From NCBI RefSeq assembly GCF_900496995.4, contig NC_044020.1, positions 12,046,001 to 12,110,000 of the forward strand: a stretch of DNA of 64,000 bases, written 5' to 3'. The translations under genes were made by a program, and so were the position numbers. Under the pieces are notes generated by a model that searched no databases, was not told the DNA's origin, and was given only the letters and a program-made list of their open reading frames with translations. Position 1 is the first letter of the stretch. Every line of letters begins with the position of its first letter. Shown here in pieces: positions 1 through 13,867 of the stretch. This stretch comes from Aquila chrysaetos chrysaetos. Taxonomy: Eukaryota > Chordata > Aves > Accipitriformes > Accipitridae.

Positions 1-3000
1 ATAACCAATATCTGCAGGCAAAATATTCCTCCCTGTTTTCCCCATGCTCCATGTCCTCATGTCTGCAGGACCATCTGCTCACTCCTTTACCTCCCTGTTT
101 CTGCTTAATCTTCCTGGCAGCAAATGACTGCTCCTACAGACTCTCAAGAGAGGTATCTGAAACTAAACTAGACCTAGCATCCTCTCTCAGATGACCTCTG
201 GGACAACTTCAGAGTACTGTGAGGTGACTTGCTGCTTAACAAGAGCTGTATCACTCTCAGATTAACTGGAGAAAAATTGATTCCCTGTGCTATAGCCAGC
301 CTACTGGTGTAAAGTCACCTGAATGGTGGGTGACCCATCACGATGGAGCCCTCTTGACAGCTCTCCTCCTAGTAAAATCAAACCCTTACAGCCAGCAGAG
401 GAACAACTACAATCCAGTGTCCAAGCTCCAAGCCGCATCCTAGAGCCACAGTGCACAACAAACAATACAGTACAACTTGCAGCAAGACCCTTCCTCGCAA
501 GTTTGCCCGAACATTTAATAATACATTCCACAGACCTCCTAAATGAAGTACATTCTTATGGATATATTCAGTCACCCATTTCCATTATTGATCATCATGA
601 CTAATCACAGTAATAAGTTTAAAGCAAGCAGGGGAACACCCAAATGCATCTCATGATTAAGGTTTTGTTTGTATTTTCAATTTCAGAACTACTCACACCT
701 CAACCCTGCTCCTGTTCCAAACATCCCTTAAGGCTCTGCTGCCCAGCCAGACACTCCTTACCTTCCTTAATCACACACTTACCAGGATGTGTCCTCATGC
801 TTAACAGCATTACCACAGTGCTTTTGTTTTCCAACTACTGCTTTCAGAAGTGTGGCTCTCAGTTAAACCTTTGTTTAATATTAAAGGCCTTTTAAAATAT
901 TTAATGTGAAATTCATTTGAATCCAATTGCGGAGGAACAAGAAGGGTATGCCTGTTTAGCAAAATACTATCCCAGACAAGCAAAAGACACTGAATAAAGA
1001 TCTTTAAAAAGATCAACCCAGAAATTCTTCCGTAAACTGAAAAAAAGAAGCACAAGGATGACGAATTTTGTATACCAGCCAACTTGCAGTTGGATCACAG
1101 GCAAAGGTGACCAGCCCAAGTATTTGTTTTCTTTCTACTGCTGTAACACTCCATGAGATAACTTGCATAGGCAATTTTCCACAAATCCGTTATACAAAAG
1201 TGTACACTCCGAATAATGAACTGACATATTAGAGGTTATTAACATCTCCTGGCAACAAAAACTCTCCTCAGAAACTGGGAAATCCCAAAGGGCAAGCCTA
1301 GCTAACCAGGGGGCATCTCAGGAAAGCTAAACCCATCATCTGTCTGAAGTACTTATCACAACAACATTCCTGTAAAAAATTCCACAGCACACGATTCCAA
1401 CACAAGCTCTCACCCAGAAAATTCTGGTAACAATGAAACAAACAGATGAAAGACTACTGGTTAATTGAGTGTTTAAATTGGTCATTCTGCTTCCTGTGAC
1501 CTCTATCAAAAGCCCTCCTTAGAAGTCCAGGAGTTAAACTCATATAGATATTATGTCAGATTGGCTATGTTAGAATATTTATGTTTTAAGCAGTAATGAT
1601 ATGTATTAAAGTCTCAGTAGCTCCAGGCGATGAATCTGATCTTTACTGCAGCTTCCACAGCAGATTAATTACATGAATTCAGTTAACATACACAAGGTTA
1701 AAACTTCCATTACTCCAAAACATAACCCGGGAAAGTACGTGCAGCCTCTTGATCTCCTCACAGTACTGATATCAGCACCAAGAGGACAGGACTTCCTAAA
1801 AGGATGGGAGTGTTGACAGTACTGACCTAAGACATCACCCTGTACTGCCCAGCAGCCAAGAGCCTCTGCAGGATGTGGTACTTTGCTGTTCTCCACAGGG
1901 AAGAGGCTGGATGGGCCCCTGATCCCAAGGGTTAGGAATATGACAGAGAGGGATGCTGAGCTACCCCTGCTCTTTCTTAGTGATTCCAGATCGCAGTCCA
2001 GGTGCACTGTTAGCAAGGTACAGAGGAGGTTTAGCTGCCATGAGTTGCTCGACCTACTCTCCAAGACTGTTCCCAGTATGTCTGCTCTGGGTCTCAGCCA
2101 TAGTTTACCTGTTTTTTTGCACCTGCATGTCCCTTGATTCTCTACAAACTAATGAACTCTGCAAAGTGCCTCATTCACCATGTACCTTGCCATAGCTAAA
2201 CTTAAGAGCAAGTCAGCTTGTTTGAGAGCGTTTGGAAAGAAGACAGCTTGGCAGAGACTTGTCTCATGGGTTATTTCCCAGATTCCCCAAACCGGGGGGA
2301 AGGGGAGGAAAGCTGCTTATCTTCTCTTGCCCAATTCTCCAAATGCAAAGATGTCTGTCTTGCGTTCCCTTGAGAAGACTGAATCCACAGGCACTTTTCA
2401 CCACTGCTGCTTCAGCACAGCCACTAACTGGCCCAGGGAATATTTCTTCTACAACCAAAACAGTACCACAGCTGCCTTCAGCTGTCCTGTCAGCAACAAC
2501 TCAAAGCAGAAGCTTTGATCAGCTAACATGGAAAAACAGATTTGGTTGTAGAAAGATTCCTCTTTCCACAGAGAGTAAGAGACGCTCTTTCACTCCACCT
2601 TCAACAAATTACAGATTGGCTTGCCACTCTCAAAAGCACTGTACCAATCCAACTGTTCCCACAAAACAACCCCAGAACATCTGCATCTTTGTAGTACTGA
2701 AGTAATGAGTTTGACACACTCAGCTGAGTCTGCCACACTGAACAAGTTTCCTCTCCATCAACATTGCAAGCTGCTGTTTTGCAGATCAGAACAGTCAGCT
2801 TCCCCAGATAAGGCAGCTCCTTCCTGGAAATGGAAGACAGAGCAGCCTTATCTCAGGAAAGGGAAGATAAAAGGTCACTCTTCACTAAGTGGCAAACTTC
2901 TCATCTTGAAAGCTTTGCCCCTTGATCGGCATGGAACAACCAAGGTCATGGAACTTTTAATCAGATGCCTGCGTAATTACTAAATCGTTATTAATTATAT

Positions 3001-4528
3001 CAGAGAGCTGAGACCTCAGAGGAAAGGCAAAGCAAACAAAGAGCCCAATGAAGCCTCCTCTGTTGTTGGAAAAAATTGGTAATTAAAAGTCATGAGTGCA
3101 CCAAAGAGCAAGGGAACAGCATCACAGTCACTGTTCAGGACTCAGGAGTGACTTGCATACAAAACAGCAGACTTGTCTCCCCGGGGAAATTACAGGGTAC
3201 TGTGTTAGAGAGCAGTGAGTAGGAGGAAAAAAAAAAAAAAGAAAAAAGAAAAAAAAAAAACCCAACAGACAGAGAAAGAACCATTCCTGTTTTATCAATA
3301 GCTTTATTTGCCCCAGAGAAAGGGACAGCACTGCCAACCAGTCCGAAGTCTGAGAGGTGCCTTCCACATGTTTCTGGCAGCTCTAGAAAGTGTCCCAGCC
3401 TTATATCATAAAGGATTCCCATACTGAGAAGTGCACAAAAGAATGAGACCTTGTGTTCAACCTGATCCAGCCTACACACAGCCCTTGCCCAGGAGCCCTT
3501 GCCCAAGTAAAGACTATTCCAATGAAAAGCCTTTATTTCCCTCAGTGACCTGAGCTCAGCCTTAGTGACTACCCTTTCCCCAGAGGCTGCCCTTCAAAGT
3601 ATCACTATCAAAAATTGAAGAACTTCAATCTTCCTTTAAAAAAACCAAAAAACTCAAAAGAAGAAAGAATGCTATGGTCCTGCTCACACCATAATAAATC
3701 AGCCTAAGTAGTCATGATCCCAACTGAAGCCAAAGCAAGTGCTTTTGCTAATCAGGCTATGAGAAGATAAATGCTGATCTGTTTCTATACCAATGATATG
3801 ACACAACATCTCAGGGTACTGAGATATCAAAGATGGCATCAGATGAAAAAAGGCACCACTCTCTCTACCATCATTTGCAGGCAAACACAAGAATCTCTCT
3901 GATTTGCTATATAGGTAGTCTTACAGATCCAATCCTAAAGATGACCATATGCAAGAGGTGGCAAGTGTGGGTCAAATCCCTGAAGAGATCAGTTTAGATG
4001 GATTATGAGACTGTGGCGAGAAGAACAGACACTCTCATGTGCTCAGCCCTCCCAACATACGAAAAAAAAAGAAGTGCAAAACACCAGAAGCCCAAAGAGA
4101 ACTGTTTCTAAGTCCCAGAGATCAGAACAAAGAGACATTTTCTACTCCACTGCTTCAATTACAATGACTCAAAAAGATATATCTTCAAGAGAGTCTAAAT
4201 AAGAAAGTCTCCCATTTAAAACATGAGCAGGAAGGAATAAAGGATAACTGCAGCAGAAGCAGTAATGCAATTTGTGGGAGTCTGCCCCTGAATAAAAAAT
4301 TAACAACAAACAACCTCTAGGCTAACTGTAGCCATTTCATTACACTTAACTTTGACAGACCTGAATCCAATAAACTTTTACTGAAGTGCATCTGATCCTT
4401 CTTTATCCCTTTTCTGAACCTCCATTGCTTGCCAATGCAATGCCCTTTCACTGCTGCAACCATATCACCACACTCTGTTTCCTAGTGCTGAATGCTAAGC
4501 CCCCAACCCCCATGTGACAGCACCATAC
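1..4528 (-). other. WASHC1: WASHC1 intron 2 (5' part, runs off the left edge)
   Basis: This stretch follows the splice donor of the first WASHC1 coding exon on the minus strand. I looked on the minus strand for the next conserved WASH block, the segment after DIFxR that continues the N-terminal helix, and did not find it. The next exon therefore probably lies beyond base 1. The open frames here (for example 2232-2705 plus and 1669-2064 minus) have no recognisable domain and look like chance. The only low-complexity element is an A-rich run at 3227-3260. Confidence 0.6.
3227..3260 (+). repeat. A-rich simple repeat
   Basis: A run of adenines interrupted by two guanines. It may be the tail of an old retroposed copy, but no source element is recognisable upstream of it. 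Confidence 0.8.
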
Positions 4529-4682
4529 CTGTTGAAGATATCACCAGACACCTTTTGCAGATACTGAAGTGCATCTGCCACTTGCTGAACAGCCTCCTCC
4601 CTGCGTAAGTCCGGTTGTATCAGTGGGACTGAGTATGTCTGCCCTTCCAAAAAGTGCTTCTGGGCTACTGTAGCCATTGTGC
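4529..4682 (-). CDS. WASHC1: WASHC1 first coding exon (WASH complex subunit 1, N-terminus)
   Basis: WASHC1 is the Arp2/3-activating subunit of the WASH complex, which builds branched actin on endosomes for cargo sorting with retromer. Seen: on the minus strand a pyrimidine-rich acceptor (ttttctttag) is followed by gcaca and an ATG at 4677-4675, with A at -3 and G at +4. Then come 49 codons and two bases of a fiftieth, ending at a donor (caacag/gtatgg; intron begins at 4528). The peptide begins [19 protein letters not shown] and contains [17 protein letters not shown] and [14 protein letters not shown]. These match the conserved WASH N-terminal homology region, which in the family contacts the other complex subunits. 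The phase-2 split falls at the arginine after DIFN, as expected from the family sequence. The verprolin-homology, central and acidic (VCA) C-terminus is outside the window. The few residues after the ATG differ from the human protein as I remember it. This is a partial gene, with no sign of a break. Confidence 0.93.
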
Positions 4683-6312
4683 CTAAAGAAAAGAGCAAAT
4701 AAGTCATTACAGTAAACACACTTCCATTTTATCACAGCTTTTATTCAGGGACTTCCACTCTCTGCTCCCCTCATTACTTTAGGAAAGCGTTTGCAATGGA
4801 AATCGGTGAGCTGAGGAGAAAGGCACAAGTAGTAAGGTTGACATATTGGATTTTTAATAAATCCAAGGCAGCTACAGTGAGGTGGGAGTCTCTTGCTTAT
4901 CTGAATGCTCTTGGGAACCATAATTTTATTTTAGCATGATACATAACAAATGTCTGCTCAGTACTGTGCTGAAAACAAAGACCACACTTTGGAGCAAAGT
5001 CAGTTCAGGGTGGCGATAAGACTTATCAGAAATCACCCTGTCTCTTCCTTCCATCTTCATATTCCAGATGGATATATTTCAGGTCATTCAACCCTATTAG
5101 CAAAATGCAGTATTTCACCTTACACTTATGCTCCAAGCAACACAACCACAGCTTCCTTCCAAGAACAGCAGCTATGACATTACAGGGCATGCATGTGCAC
5201 ACACGCCCTTGCTCCAAGTAGGTTAATGAGAGTTCTTCCATTCTGAGACTCCCAGGAGCTGCTCATTGCTTCTGGAGACTGGATTTTTCCTTAGTAACTG
5301 TCTTGAAAGAAGCCTCCTTATTTTAGGATCCTTTCACATATAAAACCTAAATGGTCACTGAAATCTTTCAGTTGTGTTCAACACATGCACCAGAGCAGTA
5401 TGCATACTCCTGGATGCAGCTGGGCCAATACCACTGCTCCATAGTTCAGCCAGGAGAAGGCTATACATCGCCCATGTTTCCATCCTGCCAGCCTTGCTCA
5501 CCTCTCCCTCAGCAATTCCCAAATAGTCTGCCTTCCATGTTTTTGCTCACAAAAATAACAAAAAAGTTCCTGGGACACAGAGGAGGGTATAGAGAAGAAA
5601 TCAATTTCTCTGAGCACATTAGAAATTGTAAATTCACAAATATGTTACTGTTAGGATAGCCTGATTAATGGACAGAGTAGAGTATCCATACAGTTTTCTA
5701 ACCCAAACTCTGCTAGGCCTACACAACTCCCTTCAAACTCATTTTCTCCATGTGTCTTGCTCATTCAGACTGTAAAAAAACAGTCTACAGCTGCTTATTA
5801 CAGGGTTTCATCATGCAGAGTGCCGTACATCCATATAAGAAAATACTCATTAAGCTGAAGAGAAGCAAAACACAGGAGGATAAAAAAAGTAAGTTATTTG
5901 AAACAGACAGAGATATCTTGGGACACAACACATTACCTCCATGGTACCTGGAGGTCTGCAGGAGCTAGTCCAGGAACCACTGCTGTGTGCAAACTGTATT
6001 CCAGCCTGTACAGCAGAGCAGGCTGAAAATAACATAGAAACACAGCCTATACCGGAGGAATTCACAAAACAAGAGCCTGAAGAGAGAGTTACAGCATAAA
6101 ACAACTGTTTAATAGGTGAAAATTAGGTGTCTTCACATATTCTTTAAATTCCCTATCTTGTTTCACAAAATGAAAAGATATCAGATTAGACTTGCCTGTA
6201 GCCAGTCCTGTACATTTAAGAAACACCATCCACCCTCTCCAGATTTGTCCTTTCTGATCCTACCACAGCAGGTTAGGAAAGAATTTCTGTAAGTGTGATG
6301 TGGCTGTTGTTT

Positions 6313-6366
6313 TGGTTGGGGTTTTTTTGGGGGGTGGGTTGGTTGTGGTTGGTTTTTTGGGGGGGT
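6313..6366 (+). repeat. G/T-rich low-complexity tract, G-quadruplex prone
   Basis: Alternating runs of G (2 to 7) and T (2 to 7) on the plus strand, with at least four G-runs close together. Such G/T tracts are common in bird genomes. It lies inside the inferred WASHC1 intron 1, on the strand opposite to transcription's coding sense. Confidence 0.75.
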
Positions 6367-7025
6367 AGCAGAGTGTTTAATAATGAATCATATGGGAGGT
6401 AAAAGAAGGAGGAAACCTATGAGCCTTTCCGCAGATTTGCAAATTTGCAAAATCAAGCCCAGCCATCAGAAGACCTGGCTCTGCTGCAGGAAGCCTAGAC
6501 CTATTCTGTTTCACTTCATGCATCACTGGCAACCAGACTCTGCATCCACACTCTTTAGCAGCAATGTTTGCACACTGATTAGTCTTCTTCACTGGGCCTA
6601 TTCAGCAGGCAGGAAATTATTATTTATCGTTGTAAAGCATACAAGTTAATCTGAGAGAAGTACAGCTAATTTTGAGATGGCATTTTTTGAACTGCCGACC
6701 ACAACCAAGCTTGAACCCTTTTGCTTTCAAATCTACTATTGGACTGACAATGCGGAACAAAGCAACCAGATAACACAGCAAGTGCGCAGTTATGAGATAC
6801 TCTGGCTCTGGCAGCAAAACAAGTTTACAATCCTCCCCGCCACTGGTCACAACTCTTTTGCTGCATCAGTGCTGCTGATGGTTGGTATGCCTATTTTTAA
6901 CTCAGATCAGTTCAATGACCCAATTTACCACAGCCAGATAAACAGCTGTAATTGCCCAGTCATAAAACAGAGTGCGAAGCAGGGGCAAGAAGGGGACTTT
7001 TTAAACTTGCTTCACTATCAAAACC

Positions 7026-7044
7026 ATTACCATGTAATGGTAAT
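7026..7044. repeat. Short perfect inverted repeat (hairpin)
   Basis: An 8-base arm (ATTACCAT) is followed by three bases and then its exact complement (ATGGTAAT). It is small and could be chance; no function is evident. Confidence 0.6.
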
Positions 7045-10000
7045 CCTGCCCCACAGGATGAGAAGGCCAAGCTTTTCACCTCTAGAGGCCAGATGAGATT
7101 ATACAGCCCCAGTATGATTTCCGAGACTCTCACCAATCCTAATTCTCTTTGTGACCTTTCTAAAGCAAAGCTCAGTTTAGCTGCTGACTGACAGATACTC
7201 ACACTCAGAAGCAGCACTCCCCCAGCTACTACCAAACTGTTTCTTTCCTCACACTCAAAAGCTACAGACTGTTCTTCAGGACCCACTGCCCTTGCAAAGG
7301 GAGGAGCACACAGTAGTAGGGCAAAGCAGGAAAAGCCCCAGGTGCTCCTGCTTGCACTGTCACAGTTCAGCTGTCAGTAAACTTCAGCTTCACAGCTTCT
7401 CAGTGCAGCCTCTCACATGAGCTCCAGATTCTCACCTTTCCTAAAAAAAACATGTTAGAGAATTGTGGTAGACTCTGTGGGAACTGCTGTCAGAGACAGA
7501 TACAAGAGACAATTCTTTCTGTGCAAGGTAACAAATTAAAGATTTATAGCAATAAAGAGGAAAAACAGCAACAGCCTTCTAAATGACTAGACTCAGGCAA
7601 AATTGCATGCTACAGCTGCCATTTATTACCTTTTGTGACCAAACTAACTGGAGAAACAAGCCAGTTTTACAAACACTTTGAGTAAAGGCCTGACCATATG
7701 CTTAGAATAAAAGCAGAATTGCTTCCCACAACAGACAGGGACTGCAGGAACAAGGAAGATTTTAAAAGGAAAAATTCAAAATATTCCCAAAAGTCAGGAA
7801 GGAAAGCAAAGACTGAATGTCACTCAGCAAGACTGACTCTTCCTTTATCTCAACCTCCAGTGCACTGAGAAGGAAGCAGCACATTTCCTTGCCATGCTCC
7901 ATTATCAGAATTAGGCATTACATAAAAACAAAGTGCTGCAGATTAGAAATATCTCAACTCTCCCACCCTGCCCAATGGATGCCAAGCCTTTATGTAACAT
8001 AGACACCAAAGGTGCAAATAAACTGTTCATATCTTACACATGGAAGCTACTTTCAGCAAAGCAACAAACTGGTTCCAGTATGACTCCTGAATCTTAAAGA
8101 GGGAGCTGGTGTGTTTCAGCAGAAAGTACAGCATCCTGGAATTAAGACAGCCGACAGGAAACACTCAGATGCTACAGTGAGAAATGGGCACATAAAACCC
8201 CAAAGCAAGTATGATTCAGAAAAGCAGATGTCAGATCACCCAAGAGATTTAATCATTAGTGGTATGACCACCTGTGGGTCACACAAGGCAGAAGAAACAG
8301 CAACACAGCGCTTTTTTTGTGATCAAAGAGGCTCTGGAAAAGAGTTGGAACATCTGGGGGCTCCAGCCACAATTTATTCAATTATTTTTTCTATGTCAAC
8401 CTTCATGATCAACACAAATGTGCTCTGGTGTTATATAATAACCTCATTTGCCTTATTAAATTGCAAACAAAGAGAAAAAGGTTGATTTCTCACTGCACCA
8501 CCTGCTTACAAGTGCTATATCCTGATTTAGAAGTTCTGACGAGAGCTAGCAACTGCTCAGATTCACACTTTTGCCTTAAGCTGTCTATGCCTTAACCTCA
8601 AGCAAGCTGGTACAAAGCTTGTCAGGACTGATGGCTACCCCTCTGCACCCAAAGCTGCTCTCTCCTTCTCAGTTCCAACATCCACACTAGCAAAAGCTGA
8701 GCGAAACAACAGCAGTGGGAAACGCAACATCAGCCTCCACCAGACTGTCTCACCTTTCCAAAAGGCTTACACCAGGATAGATACAGGCTGAGCACTCCAG
8801 GGCTTTCAGGTATCTGGAACCAGCAACTGGTCATACTGTTCAATCATCACAGGCAAGTCTAGTACTCTGATGGCTACATAGAGATTTGCAGCTCCGAACC
8901 TAGAGAAGGAAGTATACAATTCACTGCTCTGGGTAGGTAGAGAAACACTCCACCTATTTTGCTCACCTCTTGGGTTACTTCCCCCTGGACCCAAGAATAA
9001 AACTCCTTATGTCAAGGCTAAGCCCAAGAGAACTTGTTATGGAGCAAACAGAATAAAAGAAGCAACACTCCTTTAAGTCCTTTAGAAGATATTGCTCTAT
9101 GGAGGACTGATCACTGAGATGATTATCTACAAACAAAAAGACCCCACAACCTTAAAATACCTTAATTTTTCAAGGAAATGTAAACAAAGGCAATACAAGA
9201 AAATAATTTGGCTGCCCTCAACACAGGCAGAGACTGTAAAGCTATATAGAAGCACTTACCAAATACATGCTTTGCTATGAAAATAAAGGGAGAATAAAGC
9301 AAGCCACCAACAATACTTGCTTCCTTAACATGCTTCAAGGGACTACAGAAAGGGGCTTCAGAGGAGAAGAGGGCTTAAATACCTTGAAAAAAATCAGTGT
9401 GTATCCTTCAAAGATACAAGGGCTGCTTCAGCAATTACTGTGCTGCTGCTTCTGTCACTGCATTGGACAGGCAGAATGAACGAAAGGCCTTTAATTCCCA
9501 CATGCAGTAACCTCTCCAACAAGAAGTGACTGACTATCTCCAGCCCTATGTCTCTCCTTTGTAGGACCCTAATAAAAGATCAATGCGTTGTAGCCACCTG
9601 CAAGGATGCAGAGATCAGCAATATGCAGTAAAACACAAGTCTGCATATCCCTTACCACATACCACTACACCACCACCACCAGGGTGGTTCCACAGTGGGA
9701 ACAGACGAAGTCACAAATGAACTACAGGTTAAGATTAAACACACTCAAACGATGGAGTAGAGACAAGCTTTGGGCATAGCTTATCACAAGGTGCTGTCCC
9801 CTCTGATAGAGGAAAGTCACATCCATGACTTGGTTCATAGCGAGAAGTCATCTCAAATTCCTCACTGACAGTAATTTCTTACACATAGTACTTTCTATCA
9901 TGTTTACCTGCACAAAGATCGTCCCATCCTGGCTGACAATAACAGACCTCCGTTACTCTCACTTTCCTCTGCTCCAGCCTAGCGTACTACATCAGCACAT

Positions 10001-13000
10001 TGCTCGCAATACTCAAATGTGGCTTTTAGAGCTCACAAAGCTCGCAGCTGCTACAATGTCTGCTGTGTGTCTCATCACAAACTTCTACTACTGTACACTT
10101 AACTATGGTACTCTGTAGTACTGTACTATACTTAATATACTACTACATCATTCTCATTCTCTACTTTCCACACAGGCTTCCCACAAAATTTCAAATCATG
10201 ATCAAATCTGCTGGCATATTCAAGTCATACCTTGGTTGTACTACAAGCTTGCCTAGAGGCCATTCCAACAAAACATCAGAACTAACTCCTGCAAGGAAAA
10301 AATAAAAAAAGATAATTGTATCACCTTGCCCTCCACAAATAAAGCACACTCCTATGAGTTTACCAGCTGCAAAGCCAGGGAACTGTATTTAAAAAAGAGA
10401 CTTAAAATGCTGGAAAAGCAAAACATGTCATTGCGTATGTTCTTCCTGTTAAGGGCCAGCATAAGGCAGTGTGTGCACATGCCCTCACACAGATGTAAAC
10501 ACGCAACTGAAATGAAAGCTAGAAGTTGCTTACACTCTGGTGGTAAATGCAGCACAAGAGCCTAGATGTAAGTCCTATTTTATGCAGCAAATGATCATTC
10601 TGCCCTGTGTTGACATTCACTGAAGAGGTTGAAATTTAGTCCTCCAGCAGAGCACACAAGAGGTAACTATCCTGGGTAGGAGAGCAGGATGTATTTCCAG
10701 CAATGAGATGAGAGGTTCACCACAGTCCCTGTGCTAAGCCAACTTTACCTTTTTTGGGGGGGCAAGGAGGGGAAGGGAGGAGGAGAGAAGCACTTTGATA
10801 AGTTAAGAGGATGAAAAGTCTATTTATATTTTTTAATTAACCATGTTCTACAGTGTTATTAAGCAGCAATCAAAGATGCAGATGGTACTGATTTGATTGG
10901 CAAGAGGTGCACTGTGCTGAATATTAAGGAACTCTGCCCCTATAAATAGGTCTAATCACCATCTGAAGGCTGGAAGGCAGTGATGAAAGAAAGCATTAAT
11001 AAGACCATAATTAGGCCCCATAGCAGGCTGTACTCCACCAGAGTGCTCATGTTACTAGACGTCTCTTCTAGCAGCATCCTCAAACTCTGTTGTAGACATT
11101 ACTGCTTTGGGTCTCAAGACCTGCAGTAGCTACTTTAGACAAAGCTATGAAGAGTGGGGTTTCTCCATCTTTGGAGGGCCTGGCATCGGTTAGGATTTTA
11201 CCTCCCAGTACCATTTCTGGAGCAAGAGAGCTCTCCATTCCAGCTGTCCCACCCTGCCCACTCTCAATGAGCAAATTAAACTGGGCAGCTGGAGCTCCCC
11301 AGGCACAGAGACTGGCAAGGGGTGCAGGAAAGTGAGAAGCTTTAGAAGCTGTTGCTCTCCCTCCCCCTCAGAGCAGCAGGAATACATCATGGCCACATCT
11401 ACATCACAAAGTTAACCTAGCCACAGCTGTAAAAGCTATTTCTGCTCCTCTGCTCCAGCTTTAGAAAGAGAGATACTTACTCAATCTCATCAACCTCATA
11501 CCTTCAGCCTGTCCTTACAGAACAGCATTACCTCAGAAGAACAACAAAAATAAAGTCCATGTAGAAAATGAATCCTACAAGGCATCTCCTGCTACATGCC
11601 AATACTTCCAAAAGTTGCTCATTGATATGGGACTGCTTGAAGAGCCAAGATCTTTTCAAAAGGAGTCAGCCTCCCACATCATACCACAGCCCTGCAGAAA
11701 CACCAGAGCACTGAGGAGTCTGACCTGATACTCAGCAGGACTCGGGGGCTTGCACTGCATTTCACACACTGCACATCGTGGCCTTGTGGGCTGATATTCT
11801 GCTTGGAAAGGGCAGGAGTGCATTCCATCATTGAAGCAGTCTCACCTCATCTGTTCCAGCAGCTGTGGGAAAAGGAAAAGCTTTTTCTGCTGCACTGGTA
11901 AGCAGCCACTAACTACCCAGTGATATAACACCACTCAGTTCTCCATATCCAAACAGTGTGGAATTACTGGCAGTTACCACATATGCAGTACCTCACACAA
12001 CCGGGTACCACAAGAACATTGTGTTGTACCACGATGTCATGTCAGCTAGAGTGCTAGGTGCATTTTTGGTAGGTGAATCTACATATCACTGACAGCCGTT
12101 TAGTCATTGTACTAGAAAAAGGTATTAAGGTAATGCTATGAAGATACTCACTTTTGGAAACAGCAAGAGAGACTCTGGTATGAAGTGTGCATCCAAAACC
12201 CCAAAACTTTTTTTTCTTCAGTTAATTCCCTACGTTGCAGAGGGAACACAATAAATAGGCTGCTTTGCAACAAAAGAGCAGCCTATTGACACAGGTTCTG
12301 TAAACTGGGTGCCTGATAGGAACATGTCTCCCTAGGACACAGGCTGTGTCAGAGACCACCAAACACCTGTTGCTACTTATGTGTTTGTCCCATCCTGCTG
12401 TTTCTGGAATAAAAGGCTACCTGTATGTGGTCCTTCCTGAGCACTCAGAGCTACCAAAGGAAAAGCACTGGCCTGTCAAAAATCTATTTTTGAAAGCGTG
12501 AGCCCAGTATTTAAGGCAGCCCTTTCTCAAGAAGCCAGAGCCTGTTAACACCTTTGGCTCAGACACAATGTTTTTAAAGAAACAGTAGCTACTGTAGCTA
12601 TTAAAGACAGATGAAATCTATGAGCAATACGACATTAAGGAAAAGACATTATTGACAGGTAACTAATGCACATGAATTGGAGAATTTGGGTTCTCACCAG
12701 CAGCATTGTCTCTTGGATCAAATAAGCGTGGGCCTGAACCAATACATCAACAGACTCAGTGATCATTCTCAAATGGAGACCCTCCCTTTCCCTAAAAACT
12801 ACTCAGAGCCACTTAGATTTGTTGGTTTGTCACATACTACACTGCCCTATTCCACCTAGGCTAAAGAGAAAGGATCACAATTTGAGATCTCGGAGCCCAG
12901 CTTTACAACAGCATATAGCAACTCCCTGGCAAATTGTGAAATACCTGACATTTAAAGATGAATCACATAAAATCAAATGATATCAACTCTCCAGAAGACA

Positions 13001-13828
13001 GAATGCTATTACATTATTTTTCAAGGAAAATCTGAAAGGTAGAGACTTAAAAGAATTTCGAGGCGCACTTCAATCCTCTCAGTTCCACAAGAGCTAAGAT
13101 GGCCTCTAAGCCAGTACTGTCTTCAAGACAATCTTTCCTCTCAACGCAGAGCTCTGCCTTGCAAAGCAGTCAGCAGCCCTCACTGCCATGAGGCACCAAG
13201 CTGCAGGCTGCATCATCTTGCTGAGAAAGCCCTGTCCTCTAAGCACAGGCTGAAATTGATTTCCCTCAGCTGGATACATAAAGCTCATTTTGACAGACAG
13301 ATGTTGATATCTAAAGTTAATCAGATAACCCACTCTGCAACTGTCACCTTTGGCTCTCTTCATTAATGGAGGCAATCAGGCGCTCTAATGAACAATTGAT
13401 CTAAGTCAACCGTCTACAACTGACCAAAAAGCACTGTGCTAATTGTCTGCCTTCCTTTCTTCTCACTATTTATTATAAAAGAAGCCAAAGCAAATAGCTT
13501 AGCTACACCTACAATACAGACATCAAAAGTAACACTGAGAATCCCAGCCCAAACATCCAGACACAGCTCTTCATTCGATTTCCTAAGTGGAGGTACTTTG
13601 GGTTTGTGTGCCTGAAGTACACAGAAGCCACTGGCTATGCCAAAAGTCCCTTGGAGGGCCATTTCCCTGCAGTAAGTTCTCTTAAATACTGGAGTTTCAA
13701 AAGCAGGCTATCTGTAACACTGCTGTAGAGCTTCCTGCAGAACATTTGGTTCAGAAAAATGAGGAGCTGCTCAATCTTGCTATCAGACCACGGCAACAAA
13801 TACATGCTTCCAAAAACATAGCACCTTC

Positions 13829-13830
<2 letters not shown>

Positions 13831-13865
<35 letters not shown>
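13831..13865 (+). repeat. Poly-A tract (35 A)
   Basis: Thirty-five uninterrupted adenines within the inferred WASHC1 intron 1, followed by taaat. No retroposed body is recognisable to the left. Length is likely polymorphic and prone to sequencing error. Confidence 0.9.

Positions 13866-13867
<2 letters not shown>

Noticed and set aside
2232..2705. 157-codon plus-strand frame left of the WASHC1 exon
   Set aside because: No domain, irregular composition and no splice support. It lies in an intron on the opposite strand.
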